Shown here: positions 27,920 to 36,815 of the stretch, piece by piece
Position numbering within the stretch: position 1 is the first letter of the stretch
How the letters are laid out: each line of letters begins with the position of its first letter
Assembly (NCBI GenBank): GCA_965216695.1
Contig: OZ244212.1
Location: 1,674,001 to 1,738,000 of the forward strand
Length of the DNA stretch: 64,000 nucleotides
Origin: G965216695 sp965216695
GTDB lineage: Bacteria; Pseudomonadota; Gammaproteobacteria; Pseudomonadales; Azotimanducaceae
Reading direction: 5' to 3'
Translations under genes and position numbers: made by a program
The notes under the pieces: generated by a model
Databases searched by the model: none
The model's input: the letters and a program-made list of their open reading frames with translations, nothing else
What the model was told of the DNA's origin: nothing

Positions 27920-29399
27920 ATGCTACGCGTCGAACTCGCCAGGCTGCTACGCCTGTCGATCCCCATCATCTTTGCCCAGCTTTCGCAGATGGGCATGGGC
28001 GTCCGACGGCGCACGCGCGTAGCGCGGCTATTCCCGAATGAGGCGTCTTGTTTACGTTTGGTGAGCGCTGTGTTGATGGAGATTGCGGAAGATTGGCAGA
28101 CCGCCGACAAACGGGGCGTGTGAGCGCGGTGTTGCTCAATCGCCACGGTCGCGATGACCTGAGCGCGCCGGAATCACGCTGGGTGGCAATCTCTACTGGC
28201 CGCTGCTCTTCCTGGTGGCGGGGATTGTGATGGCCGTAACCCCAACGGTGTCGCAACTGCATGGCCGCGGACAGTCGCCAGAAGCCGGCGAGATCGTGCG
28301 TCAAGCGCTCTGGATTGCGCTGCTGGGCGGGTGCGTGCTGATTCTCTGCATGAACAACGCCGAGCCCGTATACCGGCGAATCGGCGTCGACCCCGTCGCC
28401 ATTCCCGTCGCGACCGCATACCTCAATGCGCTGTCGTTCGGCGTACTGCCGGTACTCGGGTACTTCGCGTTACGTTACCTGTGCGAGGGTCTGTCGTGGA
28501 CGACTCCGGCAATGGTGATTGCGCTCGGCGCGCTGATCACCAAGATCGGTCTGAACTACGTGCTGATACACGGCAAGCTCGGCATGCCGGCACTCGGCGG
28601 GGTCGGCTGCGGCTGGGCCAGCGCCATCGTGGCCACCGGGCAGCTGGTGGCGATGGTCCTCGTCGTGCGTTTCTCTCGAATCCGCATCAGCGGATTATTC
28701 GATCGCTTCAGCCCTCCGCACTGGCCAACGATTCGCCGGCTCGTGAAACTCGGCGTACCCATCGGTTTGGCAACGTCACTGGAAATGGCCGTGTTTTCGG
28801 CGACAACCCTGATGATCGGCACGCTGGGCGTAACACAGGTTGCGGCCCATCAGATTGCGATGAACATCGGCGGCCTCGCGTTCATGTTGCCACTGGCCCT
28901 CGGCATGGCCGCCTCGATCCGCGTCGGTTTCAACGTTGGTTCGGGCGATATCGCCGCAGCTCGGCGCAGCGGCTGGGTTGCCATCGGCCTGTCCGCTGCA
29001 TTCGCGTTTCTGGCCGCCGGAATGATCTTCTGGGGCCGGTCGGCCCTTGCGGGGTTGTACACCAACGAACCGGAGGTGTTGGCGCTCGCCTCCCAGCTGC
29101 TGGTGTTTGTCGCGGTCTTTCAACTGTTCGACGATACCCAGGGTACAGCGATAGGTGCGTTGCGCGGCTTCAAGGACACCCGCACGCCTGCTGCGACCGC
29201 GCTCGTAGCCTATTGGCTGATCGGATTTCCGGTGGGCGTAACGCTCGGCTTCGGCGGGTTCGGACTTCCGGCGCTGGGCGTGCAAGGCTTCTGGATCGGC
29301 CTGACACTGGGTCTGGCCGTAGCCGCGGTTACGTTGCTCAGCCGGTTTCAGTGGCTCTCACGACGCGAATATCGGGTAGAAGAGCTTGCGCAACGCTGA
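27920..29399 (+). pseudogene. MATE-family multidrug/Na+ antiporter, disrupted
   Basis: The N-terminal 28 codons (LLRLSIPIIFAQLSQMGMG) are a normal MATE start. The frame then enters a foreign segment and stops at 28121-28123. Clear MATE sequence resumes in another frame by 28170 (GITLGGNLYWPLLF) and runs to 29399 with all later helices, including MAVTPTVSQL and MAASIRVGFNVG. A remainder beginning at GTG 28215 could be translated but lacks the first helix. A base also appears to be lost near 28167, where CTGAGCGCG-CCGGAATC would read through with one extra G. Ancestral function: export of cationic compounds driven by Na+ or H+. Now probably non-functional. Confidence 0.85.
28001..28123 (+). mobile_element. 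Remnant of an IS256-family transposase (C-terminal fragment)
   Basis: Codons from 28004 to 28120 encode RRRTRVARLFPNEASCLRL followed by VSAVLMEIAEDW, which is the conserved C-terminal end of IS256-type (Mutator) transposases. Only about 39 codons remain; the DDE catalytic core and both inverted ends are gone. It is fused in frame to the MATE N-terminus. GGGCGT occurs at both borders (27997-28002 and 28114-28119), which might be a relic of target duplication or the site of a deletion. Confidence 0.75.
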
Positions 29400-29452
29400 G
29401 GGTGCATAGACACGCCCTAGGGCCGCGCGATGAGATGAATAGTGCGTCGGGG

Positions 29453-29752
29453 CTACAGAAGCAGGTCAGAATCGAATTCGAGCACCTGGGCGTTGTTGAC
29501 ACGTTCCACCATTGTAATGATGCCCATCGCCGCCAATGGCTTTACGCCATTCTCACGATCTGTCTGGAATCGTTTCAGATCCGCTCGGTCTTTGAGATAA
29601 CGCTTCACCTCCCGCTCCGCGGTCTGGCGCGTTTTGAATGGTCCTTGGTCACCTTCGCGCGTCGAGAAAAACCAAGCACCCTGCGAACTGAAGATCCGCG
29701 TTGGCGACCGGAAGTAGCGCTTTTTCGATCCTTTGGGGTCTTGGCTTCGCAT
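29453..29752 (-). CDS. Small hypothetical protein, DUF6316-like
   Basis: 99 residues, basic, with WFFSTREGDQGPFKTRQTAE near the middle, a pattern seen in small gammaproteobacterial proteins grouped as DUF6316 (recalled, not searched). No signal peptide or membrane segment. It lies between the broken MATE gene and glyQS, convergent with the former. Function unknown. Confidence 0.65.
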   Translation of the reverse strand: MRSQDPKGSKKRYFRSPTRIFSSQGAWFFSTREGDQGPFKTRQTAEREVKRYLKDRADLKRFQTDRENGVKPLAAMGIITMVERVNNAQVLEFDSDLLL

Positions 29753-29904
29753 CTGTCAGTTATTCCACACTTGTACGCGAGACACATCACGTTCCTTGTT
29801 GAGAATGGATTTAATCAGAATCGCCCCGCGCACGTACCCGGACAATGTCTCGCCGGGTAAGCACATCGTTGGGGATGTAAGTCCGATGTGAGCGAAAAAT
29901 CGGG

Positions 29905-29910
29905 TATATT
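29905..29910 (+). promoter_or_regulatory. Probable -10 element for glyQS
   Basis: TATATT lies 36 bp before the glyQS ATG in a 194-bp upstream gap. The region 17 bp upstream (TCCGAT) is a poor -35 match. AGGAT precedes the start codon at about 8 nt. Confidence 0.35.
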
Positions 29911-29946
29911 GCCGGCCCCCCGACCCGATACCAGGATCCCGATACG

Positions 29947-31305
29947 ATGTCCGCCCAATCCATGGACGAGCTGGTTAGCCTCTGCAAGCGCCGCGGGTTC
30001 ATTTTCCCGTCGAGCGATATCTATGGCGGACTGCAGGGTGTCTACGATTTCGGCCCGCTCGGGGTCGAACTGAAGAACAACCTCAAGGCCGCCTGGTGGC
30101 GCACCATCGTGCACGAGCGGGACGACGTGGAAGGTCTGGATGCGGCCATTCTGACCAATCCGCTCACATTGAAGTACTCGGGCCACGAAGCGACATTCAC
30201 CGATCCCCTCGTGGATTGCCGGGCGTGCAAAAGCCGCTGGCGAGCCGATCATCTCGACAAAGACCAATGCCCGCGATGCGGATCGAACGACCTCACCGAA
30301 CCCCGACCCTTCAATCTGATGTTCAGAACGCCGATCGGTCCTGTCGACGATGGCTCGAGCCACGCCTACCTTCGGCCTGAAACGGCCCAGGCAATCTTCA
30401 CGAACTTCAAAAATGTGACGGATGCCACATCCCGGCGACTGCCGTTCGGAATAGCGCAGATCGGCAAGGCGTTCCGAAACGAGATTACCCCACGTAACTT
30501 CATCTTCCGCGTTCGGGAGCTGGAACAGATGGAGCTGGAGTATTTCGTCGAGCCCGGCACCGATGAAACCTGGCACCGCACGTGGGTGGAAGCGCGACTG
30601 GACTGGTGGGGCGAACAGGGGGTGCCGCGAGATCGCTTGGAACTCTACGACGTTCCCGCCGACGAGCTAGCACACTACTCCAAAGCAACCGTCGATATCA
30701 TGTACCGCTTCCCCCACGGGCTCGAGGAGCTGGAGGGCGTCGCAAATCGCACCGACTTCGACCTGGGATCGCACTCCAAACAGCAGAACGAACTGGGGCT
30801 ACATGCGAGCGTAATGGCCAACGAACACTCCAACGCCCGGCTGGCCCTGCAGAACCCGGAAACCAAACAGTGGCTGGTACCCTACGTAATCGAGCCCTCC
30901 GCGGGGGTCGATCGCGGGGTGCTCGCGGTGCTGAACGAAGCGTATACGGTGGAGGAGCTGGAGAAGGGTTCACGCACGGTGTTGCGTTTCAAACCCCATC
31001 TCGCGCCCGTGAAGGTTGCAGTGCTGCCACTGAAGCGCAACCATGACGGCATCGTCGGCAAAGCGCTGGAAATCAAGCAGACACTGCAACGACTTGGACT
31101 CGGACGGATTCTGTTCGAAAACACCGGGAACATCGGCAAGGGCTATCGCCGGCACGACGAAGTGGGCACGCCGCTTTGCGTGACCGTGGATTTTCAGACT
31201 GTTGACGAAGACAACACCGTGACGGTGAGGGATCGGGACACAATGGCGCAGATTCGCTTGCCGGTGGACGAGCTGCCGGCGTATTGCACGGACTACCTGC
31301 GTTGA
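29947..31305 (+). CDS. glyQS: Single-chain (alpha2-type) glycyl-tRNA synthetase
   Basis: Class II synthetase charging tRNA-Gly. 452 residues of the homodimeric type found in archaea, eukaryotes, Firmicutes and Actinobacteria, not the alpha2beta2 GlyQ+GlyS type usual in gammaproteobacteria. Evidence: RRGFIFPSSDIYGG start, a Cys4 zinc ribbon (Cys91, Cys94, Cys108, Cys111), motif 2 FRNEITPRNFIFRVREL, motif 3 SAGVDRGVLAV, and a C-terminal anticodon-binding domain with LAPVKVAVLPL. No glyQ or glyS beta subunit occurs in the window. The stop overlaps the next gene as TTGA. Confidence 0.96.
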   Translation: MSAQSMDELVSLCKRRGFIFPSSDIYGGLQGVYDFGPLGVELKNNLKAAWWRTIVHERDDVEGLDAAILTNPLTLKYSGHEATFTDPLVDCRACKSRWRADHLDKDQCPRCGSNDLTEPRPFNLMFRTPIGPVDDGSSHAYLRPETAQAIFTNFKNVTDATSRRLPFGIAQIGKAFRNEITPRNFIFRVRELEQMELEYFVEPGTDETWHRTWVEARLDWWGEQGVPRDRLELYDVPADELAHYSKATVDIMYRFPHGLEELEGVANRTDFDLGSHSKQQNELGLHASVMANEHSNARLALQNPETKQWLVPYVIEPSAGVDRGVLAVLNEAYTVEELEKGSRTVLRFKPHLAPVKVAVLPLKRNHDGIVGKALEIKQTLQRLGLGRILFENTGNIGKGYRRHDEVGTPLCVTVDFQTVDEDNTVTVRDRDTMAQIRLPVDELPAYCTDYLR

Positions 31306-31826
31306 CCGCGCGGGCCGTAATCTCGACCATCGGCCCCGACCGTCCGGGACTGGTCCACAATCTGACGAGCCTTGTGCACGATCACGGCCTGAGTGTAGAA
31401 GACAGCCGCATGGCGGCACTCGGCGGGGAATTCGCGATCCTGATTTCGATTGCCGGCGACGCCGGCGCGCTCTCGAGATTCAGGGACGCACTGGACGGTT
31501 TTGCAACCGATCAGGGTCTTGCCCATCTGTTCCGCGAAACCGCGCGTTCACAGCCACGATCTGCCAGGCCCTACCGGGTAACGGTTTCGGCACTGGACCA
31601 CCCGGGCATCGTCCGCCGGGTGGCCGAGTTTTTCTCGACCCGCAATATCAACATCCGTGATCTCCACACCGAGGTGTCGCCGGCACCGCATACCGGAACG
31701 CCGATTTTCAAACTGACCATCGTGATCGATCTACCGCAGGACGCACGCATCGGCGACCTCAGACGCACGTTCGAAGATTTCTGCGATCAGGCTAACCTGG
31801 ATGGAGAGATGGACGCGGTCGCATAG
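31302..31826 (+). CDS. ACT-domain protein, GcvR-like
   Basis: 174 residues with two ACT domains: AVISTIGPDRPGLVHNLTSL at the start and YRVTVSALDHPGIVRRVAEF in the second half. This is the layout of GcvR, the repressor partner of GcvA in glycine-cleavage control. TTG 31302 overlaps the glyQS stop; a further TTG at 31284 is possible. Coupling to the glycine synthetase suggests glycine sensing, which is an inference. No gcvA is present here. Confidence 0.82.
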   Translation: MTARAVISTIGPDRPGLVHNLTSLVHDHGLSVEDSRMAALGGEFAILISIAGDAGALSRFRDALDGFATDQGLAHLFRETARSQPRSARPYRVTVSALDHPGIVRRVAEFFSTRNINIRDLHTEVSPAPHTGTPIFKLTIVIDLPQDARIGDLRRTFEDFCDQANLDGEMDAVA

Positions 31827-31987
31827 TACGCCCGTCTCGTTCGACCTTATCGCGTCTAGGTTTCCGGTTTAGTCGATCTTAGCTGACCGTACGAGCTGCC
31901 CCGAAGGGCCCCGGCAGGGCTAACGCAGCAAAGGATCGCAGCCGGCCAAGACCGGACCGCGATATTCAGAGTTATTAGAGTGCTCGA
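31827..31987. other. Convergent gap gcvR-like / lipoprotein gene
   Basis: 161 bp without a plausible gene. A GC-rich stretch near 31896-31917 can fold (GCCC-CGAA-GGGC inside CTGCC/GGCAG) and might terminate transcription, but no T-run follows on either strand. Confidence 0.3.
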
Positions 31988-32647
31988 TCAGCTCTGTGTG
32001 ATGGGCTTGAGAACCAGTTCCACACGTCGGTTGAGCTGACGACCGGAGCTGGTGCCGTTGTCCGCGACCGGATAATGCGGCCCCATGCCTTCGGCCAGCA
32101 CACGCATCGAATCGATACCCCGGTTGCGCAGATACGACGCCACCGTGTTGGCCCGATCACGCGACAGGTTCATGTTGTACTCCACAGAACCCGTGCTGTC
32201 CGTGTGTCCGGTGACGTCAATCAACGTCTTGCTGTACTCGTTGAGCACGAGGCCCACCGAATCGAGCACAGGAACAAACTCGTTCTTCAGGTCTGCGCGA
32301 TTCACGTCAAACGTCACGTTACCTGGCATATTCAGTACCAGATCATCACCCATCCGAGTGACGCTCACGCCCGTGCCCGCAAGTTGCTGGCGCAGCTTGT
32401 TCTCCTGCGCGTCCATGTACGCGCCCACGGCCGTTCCGGCCAGAGCACCCACACCCGCGCCAATCAGCGCGCGCTCGCGTCGCTCGTCTGCATCGTCGCC
32501 ACTCAATACGCCGACCACAGCACCCACCGCGGCGCCGATACCCGCACCCTTCGCCTTGTTCGAGGCTTCCCGCTCACCCGTGTACGGGTTGGTGGTACAG
32601 GCTACGGCCAGTACCAGCGTAGAAATCACCAACATTACGCGTCGCAT
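31988..32647 (-). CDS. OmpA-family outer-membrane lipoprotein, YiaD-like
   Basis: 219 residues. A lipoprotein signal ends in LAVAC with Cys17 as the lipidated residue. It is followed by two Gly-zipper segments (GAGIGAAVGAVVG and GAGVGALAGTAVGAY, about residues 34-85) and a C-terminal OmpA domain that binds peptidoglycan (VTGHTDSTGSVEYN, LSRDRAN, NRRVEL). GAGGAGAAAGCT gives a strong ribosome-binding site. Likely anchors the outer membrane to the cell wall. Confidence 0.92.
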   Translation of the reverse strand: MRRVMLVISTLVLAVACTTNPYTGEREASNKAKGAGIGAAVGAVVGVLSGDDADERRERALIGAGVGALAGTAVGAYMDAQENKLRQQLAGTGVSVTRMGDDLVLNMPGNVTFDVNRADLKNEFVPVLDSVGLVLNEYSKTLIDVTGHTDSTGSVEYNMNLSRDRANTVASYLRNRGIDSMRVLAEGMGPHYPVADNGTSSGRQLNRRVELVLKPITQS

Positions 32648-32672
32648 AGCTTTCTCCTCGTTGATGCACGCT

Positions 32673-32690
32673 GCCCCGAGATTACGGGGC
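32673..32690 (-). promoter_or_regulatory. Inverted repeat in the leader of the YiaD-like gene
   Basis: GCCCCG and CGGGGC (6 bp, 6-nt loop) lie 26 bp upstream of the start codon on minus. On the same strand TAGAAT (complement of 32711-32716) could be the -10 element, with no good -35. The hairpin may sit in the 5' leader. Confidence 0.3.
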
Positions 32691-32788
32691 CGAATCTGAA
32701 TGTGGCCTTAATTCTAGGGGCAATGGCGGGGCGAAAAGGTGATGGCTGTCACCGCCCTGGCCCGACAAGCGCCGTGATGTGGGAACGC

Positions 32789-34375
32789 TCAAACACCTAC
32801 CCGAACCCGCAACGGACGTTCACGTTCGACGTACTTGTGCAGCAACGGATTGCAGCCCGAGAGCACCGCTTCCGGGTGGTGCAACAGATACTGCACCGTG
32901 GAAAAGGCATCGGATGGATCATACCCCTTCAACGCTCCAACGCGCAGATAGTGCTCTGCGGCAGAAACGCCGATTCGCGCGGCCTCAGGATAGTGAACGA
33001 AGTAGTAGCCCGGATCGACGAGCCCAGAACGCTCCAGCACCTCAAGTTCGTTGACCCTCCGATACCTGATCCGGCGCACGAGACGCATCCATCGACTTCG
33101 GCTGTTGGCTGCGAACGCGGACAGCACCCGACGTTTCGCGCGCTCTTCTTGTTTCTCGAGCCGCGACGCCAGGCGATCCACACGATCCGCAACTAGACGG
33201 ACATCCCGACTGCATTGCGCGATCAAATGATCGGCTTTCTCCAGCCGCTGCTGCACATCGTCCGCTTCCCGCGACATCTGTTCTTGCACCGCGCGCAACG
33301 CACGTTCGCCCTGCCGGGCTCTACTCGCCGCATCCGTTCTGAGCTCGCGAAGCGTGCCGTGAGCTCGAGCGACGTCTTTCGCCAGTTCATCGACGCTGAC
33401 CCGCACATCGGCGAACATTCGCGCCGTACCTTCCCCTTCCGAGCGAATCATACGCTCGAGGTCCGCGCGCTGCCGTTCGACCTTTCCCAAGCCGTCCGAC
33501 GTCCGGCGTCGGTGCGCAGCAAGCGCCCGACGCGAGAGCTCGAGCTGCAACTCCAAAGCCTCCGCGTCGGCAACTCGCCAGTCGTCAGGCTGCGCGCGCA
33601 CGTCAGAACTCGAGCGAGCAAGAGCTGTAGCCACAGCCAACGCACCTTCCGACGGCAGTAGATGAGCAACCTGCACACCAGGAGGGGTCGCCAGCGCTAC
33701 CTGTTCGTCCGCAACATACCCGAACAGCTTAAAGTCGTCTCGATAGTATGCATACAAGCGCTGGCGCAGGTTGTCATCGAGAGCCTCACCAACCCCTCGA
33801 TCCGCAGAGCGATTAGAGATAGACAAAGCGACCGTGTACCCCGACACCTTTTCGATTAACGGCCAATGCATTCGAATGTCTTCGAGCTTGCCCACGAAAT
33901 CAATCAACGGCTTTCCGCGCTGCGTCGCAATCAGTGATTGTGGGAGGGCGTGATGCTCAAGTTCTTCCACCGGCAAAGAAGTAATGACCTCAACGGCTCG
34001 TTCGAGCGTAGTCTCTGCTGTCAAGCCGAAACGCGCGTAGTGTTCACCCGGCTTCTGCTGATCGCGAATTTTGGAACGATAGAACGAGACGAAGCGCGTG
34101 AACGGATGACGCACGAACGTGAAACGGAAGAGGCGTCGTGGCAGATCTCCGTCGCGGACATGCCAGCGTTCGGCAAAGTAATCCAGGTGACCATCGACCG
34201 CGCCGTAGCCATGCACCGGGTCCGAACCGTCAGACAAGCGCTCTTCCGGCAGCGGCATCGAACCGTGCGACATGACCGCGAGGGCACGCAGGATAGAAGT
34301 ACAGCCGGCTTTCGGCATATTCAGGTAGGCGATGGCCGCACCTTTGGGAACAACGAAAAAGCCAGGACTATCCAC
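32789..34375 (-). CDS. PAPS-dependent sulfotransferase with coiled coil and C-terminal glycan-enzyme module
   Basis: 528 residues in three parts. Residues about 15-225 are a Sulfotransfer_2-type domain: 5'-phosphosulfate loop LNMPKAGCTSI (19-28) and 3'-phosphate motif TFVRHPFTRFVSFYR (with Arg89 and Ser97). Residues about 265-420 are charged and heptad-like, predicted coiled coil. The last ~95 residues hold LVDPGYYFVHYPEAA and a second FSTVQYLLHHPEAV unit, a repeat found beside bacterial polysaccharide glycosyltransferases. Probably sulfates a sugar of the surface glycan. It starts 1 bp after the stop of the double glycosyltransferase, so the two are cotranscribed. Confidence 0.85.
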   Translation of the reverse strand: MDSPGFFVVPKGAAIAYLNMPKAGCTSILRALAVMSHGSMPLPEERLSDGSDPVHGYGAVDGHLDYFAERWHVRDGDLPRRLFRFTFVRHPFTRFVSFYRSKIRDQQKPGEHYARFGLTAETTLERAVEVITSLPVEELEHHALPQSLIATQRGKPLIDFVGKLEDIRMHWPLIEKVSGYTVALSISNRSADRGVGEALDDNLRQRLYAYYRDDFKLFGYVADEQVALATPPGVQVAHLLPSEGALAVATALARSSSDVRAQPDDWRVADAEALELQLELSRRALAAHRRRTSDGLGKVERQRADLERMIRSEGEGTARMFADVRVSVDELAKDVARAHGTLRELRTDAASRARQGERALRAVQEQMSREADDVQQRLEKADHLIAQCSRDVRLVADRVDRLASRLEKQEERAKRRVLSAFAANSRSRWMRLVRRIRYRRVNELEVLERSGLVDPGYYFVHYPEAARIGVSAAEHYLRVGALKGYDPSDAFSTVQYLLHHPEAVLSGCNPLLHKYVERERPLRVRVGV

Positions 34376-34376
34376 G

Positions 34377-36713
34377 CTAGTCCAACTTGGGATACGTGGT
34401 AGTTATTTCCGACACATGCATGAGCGCGGCACAGTGGGTACTGATCAGGCGCAACAAATCGTTTTCTAACGATGCGCACTCTCGCGACGACTGACGCAAC
34501 TGCGCGATCTTCTCTCTGACGGCTGCCGATCGAAAGGGCGCGTACCGCATCGCGGGGTGGCCCGCTACAGGCGCGACGCGGTACGCCATTTTCCAAGCTG
34601 CGGCCAGACCATTGACATCACCCGCTTCAATTACACCAGCAATCCGTTCCGGAAGCGTACCGTCTCGGAGGCGCAACAAAGGCGCTAGTGCCATGACGTC
34701 GTTCATTACGGCGGACCGCTGTGCTTCACTCGGGCCGATTCCTCTGTATTTGACCAAACACTGTACGATCTGGAGCGAACAAGCTTCACGGTAACTATCT
34801 TTCACCTCTACCGAACGGGCACTGTCGATGATCGTTCGAAGCGTCGACTCAACGGCCGACAGCTCGTAATCGACATCGGTCGCCGCATACTGCGCCATAA
34901 TCGATTCGGTAGCGCGCTGGCGATACAGGTACGTTGTTACCGGCAACACTGACACCCGGGTAGCTGCAGCGTGAACAGCACAGGAAAATGGATTGTCTTC
35001 AAACTTTCGCAAACTCTCGTCGAACCGGATGTCGTGCCGTCGCAGAAATTCCGTGGAGATCAGTTTGTTTACGGCAACCACGTTTGCACGAAGCGCCGGG
35101 AACCGGTCGATGTTTTCGCCTCGACGCAGTTGCATCGAATACCGCGAGTGCCATTCCATGTACGACACGTCGAGTTCCGGGACCCACTTGCTCAATCCGC
35201 CAACTGTTTCGTCTGATGCATCCGAGGATGCCAGCTCGTACAGAGCACGCAGCGCACCCGAAAACGCGAGAAGATCATCGGAGTCCAAGAAATAGACAAA
35301 CTCTCCGCTCGCGCGGTCGAGCCCTGTGTTGCGTGCAGCGGGCAAGCCGCGGTTCTCCGCGTGAGACACAAGGTGTACGCGTGCGTCGCGTTTCGCGAAT
35401 GCGTTCACCAACTGGGCAGAAAGGTCTGTACTGCCGTCATCCACACAAACGATCTCAATGTTTTCCAGCGACTGACCGCAAACGCTGTCCAGGCACGTAC
35501 TCAGATAGCGTTCCGTGTTATAGACCGGAATAACTACGCTGACGGAGGGAACCGGACGCCGCCGGGTGAAGCGGCGACGAACACGCGCACGTAGTCGACC
35601 CGAGAACCGCCGACGCTGCGCCCACGAGGGTGAGCGGTAAAGCTCGTCAATCTGCTCCGCGACCACGCGCTGATGCTGCGAAAGCTCGCTCGACTTCGTG
35701 TCAAACTCTGCCAGCTCACGCACCGCTCCCCGCATCCACCGACGCAGCGCGAGTGCTTTCTCGGGCATTCCGGCCGACACCAAGTGCAGGTACTCGCGGT
35801 CGTTTGACCCCAGATCGTCGTCACGGGCTGCTCGAGCAATAGGCACTAGCGAACCGATATAATCGACAAGTGTCGGGTCGTCGAAGCCAGCTACTTTTTC
35901 CGCGCGCTCGAGCTGGATGCAGAATCTCGCCGCTTTGTGCCTCATGGCGTGCGCCACCGCCGTGTCGCCCCTCGCGATCGAGAAGTTGAGCGTATCGTGG
36001 AAGTTGTCTCTGGCGTCACAAACCTTTGACCAGTTCGCAGCGCCCAGATAGTTGCCGACGAAGTATCGATACACGTATGTATTGATGAGCGATATCCGCC
36101 GTGCGTAGTACGCCGTATAGAACGCGAACGTGATGTCTTCAGCGTTGCGCCGTGAGTCGTTGAAGCCAATCCGGAAAGCATCAATAAACTCGCGCCTGTA
36201 CAGTCGGCCGATGATACTGTGATTCTCGACCAACCGCGGATAGTGCTCCAACGTGATCCCGTGCTGCTCAGCGGACACGAATTCGTCGGTATAGTGTCTC
36301 GGCATTGCCTTTCCGGTCGCGCCATCTACCGCCTGAAGTCGGCCGAAAGTGACATCCGCGTCAGTGCGTTCAGCTTCATTTACCAATGCTGCAATCGCGC
36401 CTGATGGCAACTCGTCATCTGCGTCAAGGAAACACAGATACTTACCCGCAGCAGTCGCAAGACCTCGATTGCGCGCAGCTGCGCGGCCCACGTTCGCGTC
36501 TAACGCCACACATCGAACGTGAGCGAGGCAGCGAGCGAATTCATGGGCAACATGGTCCGTGTCATCCGTGCTACCGTCATCGACAACAATATGTTCGACG
36601 CGAATGTTCTTTTGGCTGGCAACCTGGTCCGCAACCGATTTGATGGCGCGTCGCAGACCGCCCGGATCGTTCATTACAATGGTAATGATCGAGACATCTA
36701 AGGCGTCAGGCAT
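34377..36713 (-). CDS. Double-domain GT2 glycosyltransferase
   Basis: 778 residues with two GT-A domains. The first has SIITIVMNDPGGL, VVDDGSTDDTD and LDADD (97-100); the second has SVVIPVYNTERYLS, VDDGSTDLS and LDSDD (477-480). Both carry apparently intact nucleotide-sugar and metal-binding motifs, so it may add two sugars in alternation, as in polymerising glycosyltransferases. A basic linker (RRRFTRRR, about 378-386) joins the halves. A helical tail of about 150 residues follows. First gene of the minus-strand pair with the sulfotransferase. Confidence 0.9.
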   Translation of the reverse strand: MPDALDVSIITIVMNDPGGLRRAIKSVADQVASQKNIRVEHIVVDDGSTDDTDHVAHEFARCLAHVRCVALDANVGRAAARNRGLATAAGKYLCFLDADDELPSGAIAALVNEAERTDADVTFGRLQAVDGATGKAMPRHYTDEFVSAEQHGITLEHYPRLVENHSIIGRLYRREFIDAFRIGFNDSRRNAEDITFAFYTAYYARRISLINTYVYRYFVGNYLGAANWSKVCDARDNFHDTLNFSIARGDTAVAHAMRHKAARFCIQLERAEKVAGFDDPTLVDYIGSLVPIARAARDDDLGSNDREYLHLVSAGMPEKALALRRWMRGAVRELAEFDTKSSELSQHQRVVAEQIDELYRSPSWAQRRRFSGRLRARVRRRFTRRRPVPSVSVVIPVYNTERYLSTCLDSVCGQSLENIEIVCVDDGSTDLSAQLVNAFAKRDARVHLVSHAENRGLPAARNTGLDRASGEFVYFLDSDDLLAFSGALRALYELASSDASDETVGGLSKWVPELDVSYMEWHSRYSMQLRRGENIDRFPALRANVVAVNKLISTEFLRRHDIRFDESLRKFEDNPFSCAVHAAATRVSVLPVTTYLYRQRATESIMAQYAATDVDYELSAVESTLRTIIDSARSVEVKDSYREACSLQIVQCLVKYRGIGPSEAQRSAVMNDVMALAPLLRLRDGTLPERIAGVIEAGDVNGLAAAWKMAYRVAPVAGHPAMRYAPFRSAAVREKIAQLRQSSRECASLENDLLRLISTHCAALMHVSEITTTYPKLD

Positions 36714-36815
36714 CGCCCACCTTCACACCGAACGTTGCTATCGTGTTCCAACTGCCGTATCGCCTGTAATACAATCCGCCGCCGTAAACAGCAACCGCGC
36801 TCGTACCGGAGTCGC
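36714..36815. promoter_or_regulatory. Divergent promoter region GT2 / wzm
   Basis: 102 bp. On plus, TACAAT (36770-36775) with TTCCAA 18 bp upstream (36746-36751) is a plausible but weak promoter for wzm. Nothing clear is seen on minus. A CGGAG ribosome-binding site lies 5 nt before the wzm ATG. Confidence 0.35.

Noticed and set aside
28331..29860. 509-residue frame overlapping the MATE remnant
   Set aside because: Arg-rich alternative frame; the MATE frame carries the membrane helices.
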